From NCBI GenBank assembly GCA_001689535.1, contig LUJP01000038.1:1-14201 (forward strand): a stretch of DNA of 14,201 nucleotides, written 5' to 3'. The notes under the pieces were generated by a model that made no database searches, was not told the origin of the DNA, and was given only the letters and a program-made list of their open reading frames with translations. Positions within the stretch are counted from its first letter, which is position 1, and each line of letters opens with the position of its first letter. Below, in pieces: positions 8,235 to 14,201 of this stretch. The DNA is from Bacteroidales bacterium M5 (GTDB lineage Bacteria > Bacteroidota > Bacteroidia > Bacteroidales > Muribaculaceae). The position numbers and the translations under genes were made by a program.

Positions 8235-10217
8235 TCAGAGCGTTTTCAGTGCAAAACCGCCACCGGGCGCCAGATGGATTTTCAGTTTGCCGTCGGCTCC
8301 GGTTTTTACAACCTTTCGGCTATAATCGCGGGCATTCCGATGGGCGTTGACTCCGTCGCTGAAAAGCTCCACCTCGGAGCCTGGACTCAGGAAGCTGAGG
8401 TCAACTTCCATGTCGCGCGGCGTCCAGTTGGTTAGGCCGCCAATATACCAGGTGTCGCCTTTGCGGCGTGCAGTCACTATGTATTCGCCGATTTTGCCGT
8501 CAAGGACCCGGGTCTCGTCCCACACCGTAGGAACTTTGGCTATGAATTCAGTGCATTCTGAATTGGCCATATAGTTGGAAGGGGAATCGCAAAGCATGTT
8601 CAGGGGCGATTCAAGCACCATGTAGAGTGCAAGCTGACGGCAACGGGTGCCCTGGCTCATGGGATCGTCGTTTACCGGACGATAGTCGGCCTTGGTTGCG
8701 TTGCGCATGGCGCCCTGTGTATAGTCCATAGGGCCAGCAGCCTGACGGATGAAGGGGATTTCCACATCATAGGTAACCTGGTCGATTGTTCCGGGAGCCC
8801 ATTTCATCTGTTCCAGACCAAACACTCCTTCAAAGTTGATGATATTGGGCCATGTGCGGTTCAGTCCCGCGGGCTTGCTGGTTCCGTGGAAGTCTATGAG
8901 CAGTTTGTGGCGGGCGGCCGTTTCGGCTGCCTTATAGTAGAAATCGGTTATGGTCTGGTCGTCATGGTCCATGAAATCGACCTTGAACCCTTTGATACCC
9001 ATGTCGGCATAGTGCTTGCACACGTTCTCCATGTCGCGAAGGAAAGCGTAGTACCCGGCCCAGAGTATGAGTCCCACGCCCTGCTTGTCAGCATAGGCCA
9101 CAAGCTCGGGAAGGTTAATTTCGGGGACAATCTGCATAAGGTCGGCCTTTTTATTTACGGCCCATCCTTCGTCGAGAATCACATATTCGATACCATGGTC
9201 GTGTGCGAAGTCAATGTAGGCTTTATATGTGTCGTTGTTTACGCCGCTTACGAAATCCACACCGTAAAGATTCCAGTCGTTCCACCAGTCCCAGGCCACT
9301 TTGCCGGGTTTGATCCACGAGGTGTCTTCAAGCCGTGTGGGTTCGCCGAGCAGATAACTGAGGTTTGTGGAAGCGAGGGTAACATCATCCGGGGCAATGA
9401 CGGCTATACGCCAGGGAAACGACCGCGGACCGTCGACTTTTGCTATGTAGGGTTCGTATTCGTCCACGATGGTCTGAAGCTCGTTGTGGCCGCCCTGATG
9501 CACTTTTGCAGGCACGGGTGCATAGACTGCCTTCAGGGTTCCGGCAGTAGCATCGGTGTTGAGGTACATGCCGGGGTAATTCTCAAGAGCCGATTCGGTG
9601 ATGAGCACTTTTAAGTCGCCGGCTGGCTGGACCACCATGGGGAGGAAAATCAGTTTCTGCTTGTCAAGGCCGTTGAGCGGAAGCTTGGTATAAGTGTTCT
9701 CGAAGCTGTTCATGAACTGCTTTGTGAATTCGGGACTGTTGCTGTTGACGTATGGTGCGATTGCGGGTGAGGCTGCCGGGAAACGGAAGCTTGCAGTCTC
9801 ACCCGCAATCTCGAACGGGGCCTTGCGGGTGGTTACGAACCGATAGGCCACGCCGTCGTCGTAGGCACGGAACACCACGTTCCAGTCCTTGGCGAGTTTC
9901 AGGGTGAGTTCGTTGTATTTTTCAGGGATTTCCGATGCGCGGTAAACCGGCGATTTCAGCTGTTGGTCGACGGTTCGGCGCCCCGAAACTCTGGCTTTGG
10001 CTCCCGGGCCTACGTGGCTGCCGTCGCTGAGCGTGAGGGCGAGAGTGGAGGGCTGAAGCACCTCCGTGCCATTATATGACACACTGTAGGTGAGGCTGTC
10101 GCCCGGAGTTATTGTGGCGGTGATATGCCCGTCGGGCGAGCTGAGGGTTATGGGGCCGGAGGCCGAAGCGGTCAGCCCCAGCAATAATGCTGAGGCTGCC
10201 AGAATGGCTTTTTTCAT
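8235..10217 (-). CDS. Secreted GH97 glycosidase, retaining-type active site (alpha-galactosidase-like)
   Basis: This 660-residue exported enzyme has a signal peptide (MKK, hydrophobic core, cleavage near residue 20 after ASAS), an N-terminal beta-sandwich (about 25-290), a (beta/alpha)8 barrel (about 300-560) and a C-terminal beta domain. It is clearly GH97 (VILDEGW at 346-352, GPMDYTQGAM at 495-504). GH97 holds inverting alpha-glucosidases such as SusB, which use Glu bases, and retaining enzymes such as BT1871 alpha-galactosidase, which use an Asp nucleophile. Here KVDF supplies D414, E469 fits the acid/base position, and G445 in DFHGTSKPAG stands where SusB has a catalytic Glu in HEAVRPTG. 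The retaining class is therefore predicted, with alpha-galactosidase or beta-L-arabinopyranosidase more likely than alpha-glucosidase. It would act in the periplasm or at the surface. It lies 68 bp after the MCE gene and may be read through from it. There are no SusC/D neighbours. Confidence 0.92.
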   Translation of the reverse strand: MKKAILAASALLLGLTASASGPITLSSPDGHITATITPGDSLTYSVSYNGTEVLQPSTLALTLSDGSHVGPGAKARVSGRRTVDQQLKSPVYRASEIPEKYNELTLKLAKDWNVVFRAYDDGVAYRFVTTRKAPFEIAGETASFRFPAASPAIAPYVNSNSPEFTKQFMNSFENTYTKLPLNGLDKQKLIFLPMVVQPAGDLKVLITESALENYPGMYLNTDATAGTLKAVYAPVPAKVHQGGHNELQTIVDEYEPYIAKVDGPRSFPWRIAVIAPDDVTLASTNLSYLLGEPTRLEDTSWIKPGKVAWDWWNDWNLYGVDFVSGVNNDTYKAYIDFAHDHGIEYVILDEGWAVNKKADLMQIVPEINLPELVAYADKQGVGLILWAGYYAFLRDMENVCKHYADMGIKGFKVDFMDHDDQTITDFYYKAAETAARHKLLIDFHGTSKPAGLNRTWPNIINFEGVFGLEQMKWAPGTIDQVTYDVEIPFIRQAAGPMDYTQGAMRNATKADYRPVNDDPMSQGTRCRQLALYMVLESPLNMLCDSPSNYMANSECTEFIAKVPTVWDETRVLDGKIGEYIVTARRKGDTWYIGGLTNWTPRDMEVDLSFLSPGSEVELFSDGVNAHRNARDYSRKVVKTGADGKLKIHLAPGGGFALKTL

Positions 10218-10285
10218 GGATCAAATGTGATTTATGGTTAACTGTTGACTGATTGGTCGGGAGGGATTTGTTATGGAGCAGTCCC

Positions 10286-11185
10286 TTAGAATACCTTTAT
10301 CGAGATATAGCGTTTGGGATTCTGCTTTACATCTTTCAGCAGGGAGTCAAGGCTTGCGGCGGAAGCGTTGAGGTTGTTGTAAAGACCCGTATCGTTCAGC
10401 AGAAGGCCGAGCGAGGAATCCTTGCTGTTGAGTTTCTCCATGGAGGTGTTGAGGCGTGCGGCTATGCTGTTCACGCTGTTCATGGTGGAATCGATGGGCA
10501 TCTCGCGGAGTTTGGCGGAGAGGGCAGTGAGGTCATTCGAGATTGTCTTGAGATCGGTCATGAGGCCGGAGGCATCCTCGGCAATACGGGGCATGGCTTT
10601 CATGGTGGTGTTGAGCTGTGCGCTGCTCGTCTCGATATTAGCCATTATTTTGTCGAGCCGCTGCACGGATGCAAGTAGCGCCGGATCGCTCACAATCGTT
10701 GTCATGCTGGTGAGAATGGAATCGATTTTCGGCAGTATGGCTGTGATGGAGGGCATTATGTCGTTGGTTACGCTCGACATCAGTCCGGATGCGTTGGCAC
10801 CGATAAGCTGGTCGCCTACATTGTGGAAGTCTTTGCCCGGAGCCATTTCCAGTGCTATCGAAGAGGTTCCCAGCATGTCGGTGGTGAGCATGGCCTTTGT
10901 GCCGCGCGGAAGTTTCAGATGGCGGTCGAGACTCATTTCCACTTTGATGTGGCCGGGATTATCATATTCATACGAAATCTCACGCACGAGACCTACTTTG
11001 AAGCCGTTGACGGTTACAGGGGCCGACTGTGCCAGACCTGCTACGTCAGTATAGGTGGCGAAATAATAGTTGGAGGGTTTGAACATGTTTACCCCCTTGA
11101 GGTAGTTTATGCCGAATACGAGTATGAGGAGCGCCAGAAGCACGAGTCCTCCGATAATAAGTTCTTTAGAGAATCTTTTTTTCAT
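10286..11185 (-). CDS. MCE/MlaD-family membrane-anchored protein
   Basis: This 299-residue protein is built like MlaD. It has a short basic N-terminus, one transmembrane anchor (about residues 9-28) and a MCE domain (about 37-115, with VTVNGFKVGLV near 57-67). A long helical region with no recognised domain follows (about 130-290), ending in NPKRYISIKVF, an ending usual in Bacteroidetes members. MCE proteins form hexameric rings or tubes that carry phospholipids between inner and outer membranes, normally with a MlaE permease and a MlaF ATPase. Neither partner gene is in this window. The start ATG at 11183-11185 lies 3 bp after the amidase stop, so the two are almost certainly one operon, with the amidase first. 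The amidase/MCE pairing suggests coupling of envelope lipid transport with peptidoglycan remodelling, but that is inference. Confidence 0.92.
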   Translation of the reverse strand: MKKRFSKELIIGGLVLLALLILVFGINYLKGVNMFKPSNYYFATYTDVAGLAQSAPVTVNGFKVGLVREISYEYDNPGHIKVEMSLDRHLKLPRGTKAMLTTDMLGTSSIALEMAPGKDFHNVGDQLIGANASGLMSSVTNDIMPSITAILPKIDSILTSMTTIVSDPALLASVQRLDKIMANIETSSAQLNTTMKAMPRIAEDASGLMTDLKTISNDLTALSAKLREMPIDSTMNSVNSIAARLNTSMEKLNSKDSSLGLLLNDTGLYNNLNASAASLDSLLKDVKQNPKRYISIKVF

Positions 11186-11188
11186 ATT

Positions 11189-12379
11189 TTATTGCTGTTT
11201 TATTCTGTTTTTACCGTCGGTGGTTATGACAAACGCGTCTTTGAATAGCTTCTTGACGGTGCGGAGGTCGGGTGCGGCCTCAGTCTGTGAATTATAACGG
11301 CCGAAGGTGTATTTGTATGTTCCGTTTTCCTGATAGTATTCTACCGGCGATAGCCCCTTGAATTTTTTGCTGTTGGCCGGAAGTTTGCGGTCGGACACAA
11401 GGAACTGTATTTTATATACGGGCGATTTGCTTGTGGCCGCAGATTCTTTCTTGGCGGGTGTTTTCCGGGTGGGTGTAGCCGGTGTTTTTTGGGCCTTCTC
11501 TATCTTTGGCTCTGCGTTTTCCTCCTCGTCGTCATACGATAAGGTACCGAGGTCTTCAAACGAATCGGTGTCTGTGGCGCCCGTGTTGCCTCGGTAGGCG
11601 CATATTCCGCGGCAGATAGCTGCAGCAAGTTCTGTCTGGCCTTTTTCGGAGGCGAGATATTTCTCTACGGTGGGATTGCTTATAAAGTCGAGCTCTACAA
11701 GCATTGAGGGCATGGCGGTTTTGAAGAGCACCCAGAAGTTGGCCTGACGTACTCCGCGGTCGGCACGTCCGGCCTTGACGAGTTCGCGCTGGACTTTATG
11801 GGCGGCCGAGATGCTCTGTTCCATGTGCTTGTTCTGGCTCAGCTCGAATATTATATATGACTCGGAACTTGTGGGGTCGAAACCGGCATAGGTGGTGGAA
11901 TAATCATTTTCCAGTTTCATCACAGAGTTCTCGCGCATGGCCACGGCCAGATTCTCGTCGCTTCTTTTGAGGCCGAGGGTATAGACGGAGGCTCCTTTTA
12001 TAGTGGTGCGCTTGGGCGATTTTTTGTCGAGGGAGTTGGTGTGGATGGACACAAAAAGGTCGCCGCCGGCCTTGTTGGCTATGTCGCAACGGCCCTGAAG
12101 TGTTACGAAACGGTCGGATGTGCGCGTATATACTACTTTGAATCCTTTCCTTGCCGAAAGCATCTTGCCGAGTTTTCGTGCCACTCCTAAGTTGATGCTC
12201 TTTTCATTGGTGAACTGTCCGAGAGCGCCTGCGTCGTGGTCGCCGTGGCCGGCATCGATTACTACGATGAAGTCGTTCGAAGCCGCTTTTGTATTGGCGC
12301 GGATCGAGTTGCCGGGAAGCGGAAGAATGCATCCGGCAAGCAGAAGTATCACTATGGATATGTGTTTGAATGTGACCAT
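11189..12379 (-). CDS. Zinc N-acetylmuramoyl-L-alanine amidase with C-terminal SPOR-like domain
   Basis: This exported Amidase_3 family enzyme cleaves the bond between N-acetylmuramic acid and the stem peptide, acting on septal or old peptidoglycan. In the 396-residue protein the expected zinc ligands are H45 (DAGHGDHD), E59 (NEK) and H113 (SIHTN), and the catalytic acid is E229 (LVELDF). The catalytic domain spans about 36-265. A low-complexity acidic then Lys/Pro/Thr-rich linker (266-320) leads to a SPOR-like domain (about 321-392, starting YKIQFLVS), which usually binds glycan stripped of peptides. The N-terminus is a signal sequence. LAGC at 14-17 fits a lipobox, so it could be a lipoprotein with C17, though cleavage after SIRA (about residue 28) is also possible. 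The frame opens at 12448, but the ATG at 12379 is preceded by AAAGGAGAT and sits just downstream of a promoter element, so the shorter form is chosen. Confidence 0.93.
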   Translation of the reverse strand: MVTFKHISIVILLLAGCILPLPGNSIRANTKAASNDFIVVIDAGHGDHDAGALGQFTNEKSINLGVARKLGKMLSARKGFKVVYTRTSDRFVTLQGRCDIANKAGGDLFVSIHTNSLDKKSPKRTTIKGASVYTLGLKRSDENLAVAMRENSVMKLENDYSTTYAGFDPTSSESYIIFELSQNKHMEQSISAAHKVQRELVKAGRADRGVRQANFWVLFKTAMPSMLVELDFISNPTVEKYLASEKGQTELAAAICRGICAYRGNTGATDTDSFEDLGTLSYDDEEENAEPKIEKAQKTPATPTRKTPAKKESAATSKSPVYKIQFLVSDRKLPANSKKFKGLSPVEYYQENGTYKYTFGRYNSQTEAAPDLRTVKKLFKDAFVITTDGKNRIKQQ

Positions 12380-12397
12380 ATCTCCTTTAAGATAGTG

Positions 12398-12405
12398 CAA
12401 AATTA
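12398..12405 (-). promoter_or_regulatory. Likely -7 promoter element of the amidase-MCE operon
   Basis: On the minus strand this reads TAATTTTG, an exact TAnnTTTG match, ending 18 bp before the amidase ATG. It leaves a short leader containing AAAGGAGAT, an unusually good Shine-Dalgarno-like stretch for this phylum, although it is only about 2 nt from the ATG. No TTTG is seen 19-21 bp upstream. Confidence 0.4.
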
Positions 12406-12681
12406 CAAAATAATGTGGAATAAGGCCCTTTTCCTTTAAATTTCGCATAATGGGGAGACAACTTTAGAAATTCCGCTCTCGCATGCATTTTCATGCAAAA
12501 GTCTCATATATTATGTGCCATTTTTTTGGGGGGATATGAGTCATCGGTAGGATGAAAAAGGGCCTCGTAGGGGACTTGGATGTGCCTGTTTAACTTAATT
12601 TAGTAAATATGGGGAAAGCGGCATGGGCAGAGGGTTTTAAGCCCGGAAAACGCGGTTAAAGAGGGCGCCCGCGGCTGAAAA

Positions 12682-12713
12682 TTTGGCCTATTGGACTGAA
12701 AAGCTTACCTTTG
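12682..12713 (+). promoter_or_regulatory. Full Bacteroidetes-type promoter for the thioredoxin-like gene
   Basis: TTTG (12682-12685), a 20 bp spacer and TACCTTTG (12706-12713) match the Bacteroidetes housekeeping consensus TTTG-N19-21-TAnnTTTG in every fixed position and in spacing. This is the best promoter in the window. Transcription should start near 12718, about 135 nt before the downstream ATG. Confidence 0.75.
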
Positions 12714-12717
12714 CGGT

Positions 12718-12853
12718 GTTATAAGAAAGACAGCGAGGCCATAGAGTTGGCTCGTCAGCCGAAAATCGGCAAGGACCGTGAGGAAAAATAAACCAAAGAA
12801 TCGACCGATTCAACCTTCCAGCGGCTCCCTATGTTGAATATAAAATTTATGTA
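12718..12853 (+). promoter_or_regulatory. Structured 5' leader with a 7-codon upstream ORF
   Basis: The predicted leader can form three hairpins. CGAGGCC/GGCTCG (12734-12754) has one bulged G. GCCGA/TCGGC (12758-12770) has a 3-nt loop. GAATCG/CGATTC (12798-12811) has a 2-nt loop. A mini-ORF, MLNIKFM, runs from the ATG at 12831 to a TAA at 12852-12854, whose last A is the first base of the main ATG (TAATG), an arrangement suited to translational coupling. No known riboswitch motif was recognised. The short hairpins could be chance, and a separate small RNA is also possible. Confidence 0.4.
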
Positions 12854-13357
12854 ATGAAGAAAACAATGTTTCGCATTGTGCTCTTCGCCGTTCTTCTGTT
12901 CTCAGTCTCGGCCAATACCGAGAGAGTCTATCTATCCGCTGATGGCTATAAGGCTCCCTTTTTCCAGGTAAGTGCCATGGACGGCAGTTCATCAAAGAAT
13001 CTCGCCGACCTTAGAGGTAGTTATGTACTGCTGAACTTCTGGGCTGCAAAAGATGCCCCCTCGAGACTGCAGACTATGGAGTACACACGTTCACTCTCCA
13101 AAATTACATCAGAAGAACGATTTTGTCTCTTGTCGGTCAATTTTGACCGTAGCGAGCGCCTCTTTCGTGAGATAGTGCGTAGAGACAATCTTAATGCGGA
13201 GACACAATTTCATGCCCAGGGCGAGGAAGCCTCGAGGATTATCGACGCGTATCGCCTGGACAATGGTTTTCAGTCGTTCCTGATTGACCCTCAGGGAAAG
13301 ATTGTTGCCACCAATCCTGATCCTGAAACCGTAGCCCGAATCGTGGCTGAAGGTTGA
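12854..13357 (+). CDS. Secreted thioredoxin-fold protein lacking catalytic cysteines
   Basis: This 167-residue protein has a signal peptide (MKKTMFRIVL, cleavage near VSA-NT at residue 20) and a TlpA/AhpC-type thioredoxin domain (about 31-165). The fold is recognisable from APFFQVSAMDG (34-44), LRGSYVLLNFWA (53-64) and SFLIDPQGKIVA (141-152). In active relatives FWA is followed by a WCxxC motif. Here the segment is FWAAKDAPSR, with D67 and S70 where the two cysteines belong. The usual cis-proline before the LID strand is Q140. C91 is the only cysteine left. Thiol-disulfide chemistry by the standard mechanism is therefore ruled out, and a binding, chaperone-like or structural role in the periplasm is likelier. 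From memory, Bacteroidales carry similar proteins with DAPSR-like motifs, so this is probably a conserved uncharacterised branch, not decay. It is a single gene with its own promoter and terminator. Confidence 0.85.
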   Translation: MKKTMFRIVLFAVLLFSVSANTERVYLSADGYKAPFFQVSAMDGSSSKNLADLRGSYVLLNFWAAKDAPSRLQTMEYTRSLSKITSEERFCLLSVNFDRSERLFREIVRRDNLNAETQFHAQGEEASRIIDAYRLDNGFQSFLIDPQGKIVATNPDPETVARIVAEG

Positions 13358-13366
13358 ATATTATGC

Positions 13367-13419
13367 AAAAGCCGATGAACGTGTCCTTCGGTAGGACGGT
13401 GAGGTTCATCAGCTTTTTC
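13367..13419 (+). terminator. Strong intrinsic terminator of the thioredoxin-like gene
   Basis: GATGAAC (13374-13380) pairs with GTTCATC (13404-13410). The stem extends through a C-A mismatch to GC pairs and then to AAAA against TTTT. An inner hairpin, GTCCT-TCGGT-AGGAC (13383-13397), sits on top. TTTTT follows at 13414-13418. The structure begins 10 bp past the stop codon at 13357. The flanking A run means it could also act weakly on the minus strand. Confidence 0.75.
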
Positions 13420-13492
13420 TGTTTAAAATTCCCAGAATGAGATTTTAGAATCAAAATAGGTTATAACATCTAAAGAAAGAGGATAAGGCTTC

Positions 13493-13538
13493 GACGGTCC
13501 GTGAGGCTGCGCCCTGGGAACGTCGGCCTCCGGCCGTC
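13493..13538. repeat. Strong GC-rich imperfect inverted repeat
   Basis: GACGG-T-CCG-T-GAGGC (13493-13507) pairs with GCCTC-CGG-CCGTC (13526-13538). This gives 13 bp with two single-base bulges around an 18-nt loop. Neither strand has a T run after it, so it is not an intrinsic terminator. It may be a structured RNA segment or a REP-like unit. Confidence 0.5.
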
Positions 13539-13595
13539 AAACATTCTTTATGTCGATGGTGTGGGAGAGTGTTGGAAATTCAATCGGTAGGCCGC

Positions 13596-13645
13596 CCCAA
13601 GCTTACGCTGAAAGCGAGGCGCGCTTTATCCCAAGCTTGCCTCGC
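13596..13645. repeat. Direct repeat with overlapping alternative hairpins
   Basis: CCCAAGCTT occurs at 13596-13604 and again at 13630-13638. Between and beside the copies, AAAGCG (13611-13616) can pair with CGCTTT (13622-13627), while the overlapping GCGAGGC (13614-13620) can pair with GCCTCGC (13639-13645). The two pairings cannot form together. No downstream gene on the plus strand is placed to be controlled, so function is unknown. Confidence 0.4.
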
Positions 13646-13693
13646 ATAATGGGAGAGAGGCTTTCTTTTCCGGCGCTCACGCGGCCGGTTGTG

Positions 13694-13714
13694 AAAAAAT
13701 CGCGCATCCTGCGC
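13694..13714 (-). terminator. Possible intrinsic terminator of the DUF2007 gene
   Basis: On the minus strand GCGCA-GGA-TGCGC is followed by GA and six T residues (plus coordinates 13694-13714). It lies about 125 bp past the DUF2007 stop. The stem is short (5 bp) but GC-rich. Confidence 0.45.
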
Positions 13715-13839
13715 TTTCTACCTGATATAACTTTTTTTTAATCCAAAGGTCTGCGAACAAGGAACCACTCCGCGCCGTAGCCTGCGAGCATTTCTTTAGA
13801 TTCAACAGCCTGTTTTTACATTGACTTCTCCTACCGCTT

Positions 13840-14085
13840 TCAATAGCAGTCGATATGCAGCGAGGCGATTATTTCGCGTGCTTTTTCCAAGTCTTTTTTG
13901 AAAACCATGAGTCTAAGGGCTCCGAGGGCGCTCATCCCGAGGGGATACACGCTTGAGAATACCTGATTGTCGATGGTACAGGGGACGTCGTGGTCGCGAA
14001 GCGCTACCGCGGCAAGATTTGCCGCGATATCATCATAGAAGCTGCGGCAGAGGACTATTGCGTTGTTGTTTTCGGTTGATTTCAT
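13840..14085 (-). CDS. DUF2007 family small protein (putative signal-transducing)
   Basis: This 81-residue protein resembles the DUF2007 family, small soluble alpha/beta proteins of about 70-80 aa annotated as putative signal-transducing but without proven function. The pattern is a strand (AIVLCRSF, 9-16), a helix (DDIAANLAAVALRDHDV, 18-34), a loop with NQVFSSVYP, a second strand (LRLMVFKKD) and a final helix (LEKAREIIASL, 66-76). The frame extends upstream to 14139, but that ATG falls inside a terminator hairpin. The ATG at 14085 (MKSTENNNAI) gives the usual family length and is chosen. No signal peptide or membrane segment is seen. It is separated from its right-hand neighbour by a terminator, so it is probably a single transcript. 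I saw no clear promoter in the 34 bp between the hairpin and the start. Confidence 0.75.
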   Translation of the reverse strand: MKSTENNNAIVLCRSFYDDIAANLAAVALRDHDVPCTIDNQVFSSVYPLGMSALGALRLMVFKKDLEKAREIIASLHIDCY

Positions 14086-14118
14086 ATGGGTGAGTATTTG
14101 TGTCAGGGGTTTTAAATG

Positions 14119-14152
14119 ATAAAAAGAGACTACTCGCATAGTCTCTTTTTAT
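14119..14152. terminator. Bidirectional intrinsic terminator
   Basis: A perfect 14 bp inverted repeat (core AAAAAGAGACTA at 14121-14132 and TAGTCTCTTTTT at 14139-14150) surrounds the 6-nt loop CTCGCA. An A run precedes and a T run follows, so the stem with its T tail works on both strands. It most likely ends a minus-strand transcript from beyond the right edge of the window. Confidence 0.75.
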
Positions 14153-14201
14153 GAGTTTCCAATAGGTACAATTTCTAAGGTAAAAAAGATTGTTTTAGGT
14201 T

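Larger units (their letters stand above)
12380..12853. other. Divergent intergenic region between the amidase and thioredoxin-like genes
   Basis: These 474 bp have no credible long gene. The region contains the amidase promoter element, a small hairpin GCATG/CATGC (12481-12496), and the inverted repeat CTCATAT (12503-12509) / ATATGAG (12534-12540) flanking a T7-G6 tract (12521-12533). Another small hairpin, TCATC/GATGA, lies at 12541-12555. A GC-rich stretch follows (about 12620-12680), then the strong plus-strand promoter at 12682-12713 and a structured leader. I could not assign 12556-12680 to anything. Confidence 0.6.
13420..13839. other. Structured non-coding region between the thioredoxin-like and DUF2007 genes
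   Basis: About 420 bp contain no convincing gene. A 63-codon plus frame at 13550-13741 has no recognisable family, starts inside no promoter context and crosses several hairpins. The stretch 13490-13720 is GC-rich and dense in inverted repeats, while its flanks are AT-rich. No tRNA, tmRNA, RNase P or SRP RNA signature was found. The last 100 bp (13742-13839) hold nothing I recognise. Confidence 0.5.

Noticed and set aside
8235..12379. Polysaccharide utilisation locus around the GH97 gene
   Set aside because: No SusC/SusD pair, regulator or other glycosidase is adjacent; neighbours are envelope genes and dnaA.
12541..13591. Repeated TCGGTAGG 8-mer in intergenic DNA (12544, 13388, 13584)
   Set aside because: The same 8-mer also occurs inside the amidase coding sequence near 11590, and near variants are common in other genes, so it is probably compositional.
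13550..13741. 63-codon plus-strand open frame in the structured region
   Set aside because: No recognisable domain, no promoter or ribosome-binding context, and it overlaps several hairpins and a likely terminator. Not listed as a gene.

Overview
This 14.2 kb window looks like ordinary chromosome from a member of the Bacteroidales, and a gut Muribaculaceae or Bacteroides relative fits best. The evidence is the gene content: a DPE2-type 4-alpha-glucanotransferase with two starch-binding domains, an adenosylcobalamin-dependent ribonucleotide reductase, a GH97 glycosidase, an amidase with a SPOR-like tail followed by a MCE protein, and a DUF2007 protein. Promoter elements of the Bacteroidetes type (TTTG, then TAnnTTTG) support it. 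No lineage marker such as rRNA is present, so family-level placement is inference. No phage, insertion sequence, CRISPR array, tRNA or rRNA is visible.

Layout: 36-5270 (minus) holds nrdJ followed 30 bp later by the glucanotransferase gene. A 260 bp divergent intergenic region precedes a plus-strand nitroreductase (5531-6286), which converges on dnaA (6307-7692, minus). The gap upstream of dnaA holds its likely promoter, DnaA-box-like sites and a 70 bp nested palindromic element, one arm of which probably terminates the next gene. Then come, all on the minus strand and read from right to left, an N-acetylmuramoyl-L-alanine amidase (11189-12379), a MlaD/MCE protein 3 bp behind it, and a secreted GH97 enzyme. 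To the right are a perfect Bacteroidetes promoter, a structured leader of about 135 nt, a secreted thioredoxin-fold protein lacking its catalytic cysteines, a strong terminator, about 400 bp of structured non-coding DNA, and a small DUF2007 gene behind a bidirectional terminator.

Working together: the glucanotransferase (cytoplasm) and the GH97 enzyme (exported) both act on alpha-linked sugars but are not in one operon. The amidase/MCE pair belongs to cell-envelope maintenance. dnaA and nrdJ serve replication and deoxynucleotide supply.

I do not see a convincing new multi-gene system. The items most worth a second look are the redox-dead thioredoxin-like protein with its structured leader, the palindromic element at 8088-8157, the structured dark region at 13440-13740, and active-site residues that place the GH97 enzyme in the retaining (non-SusB) branch.
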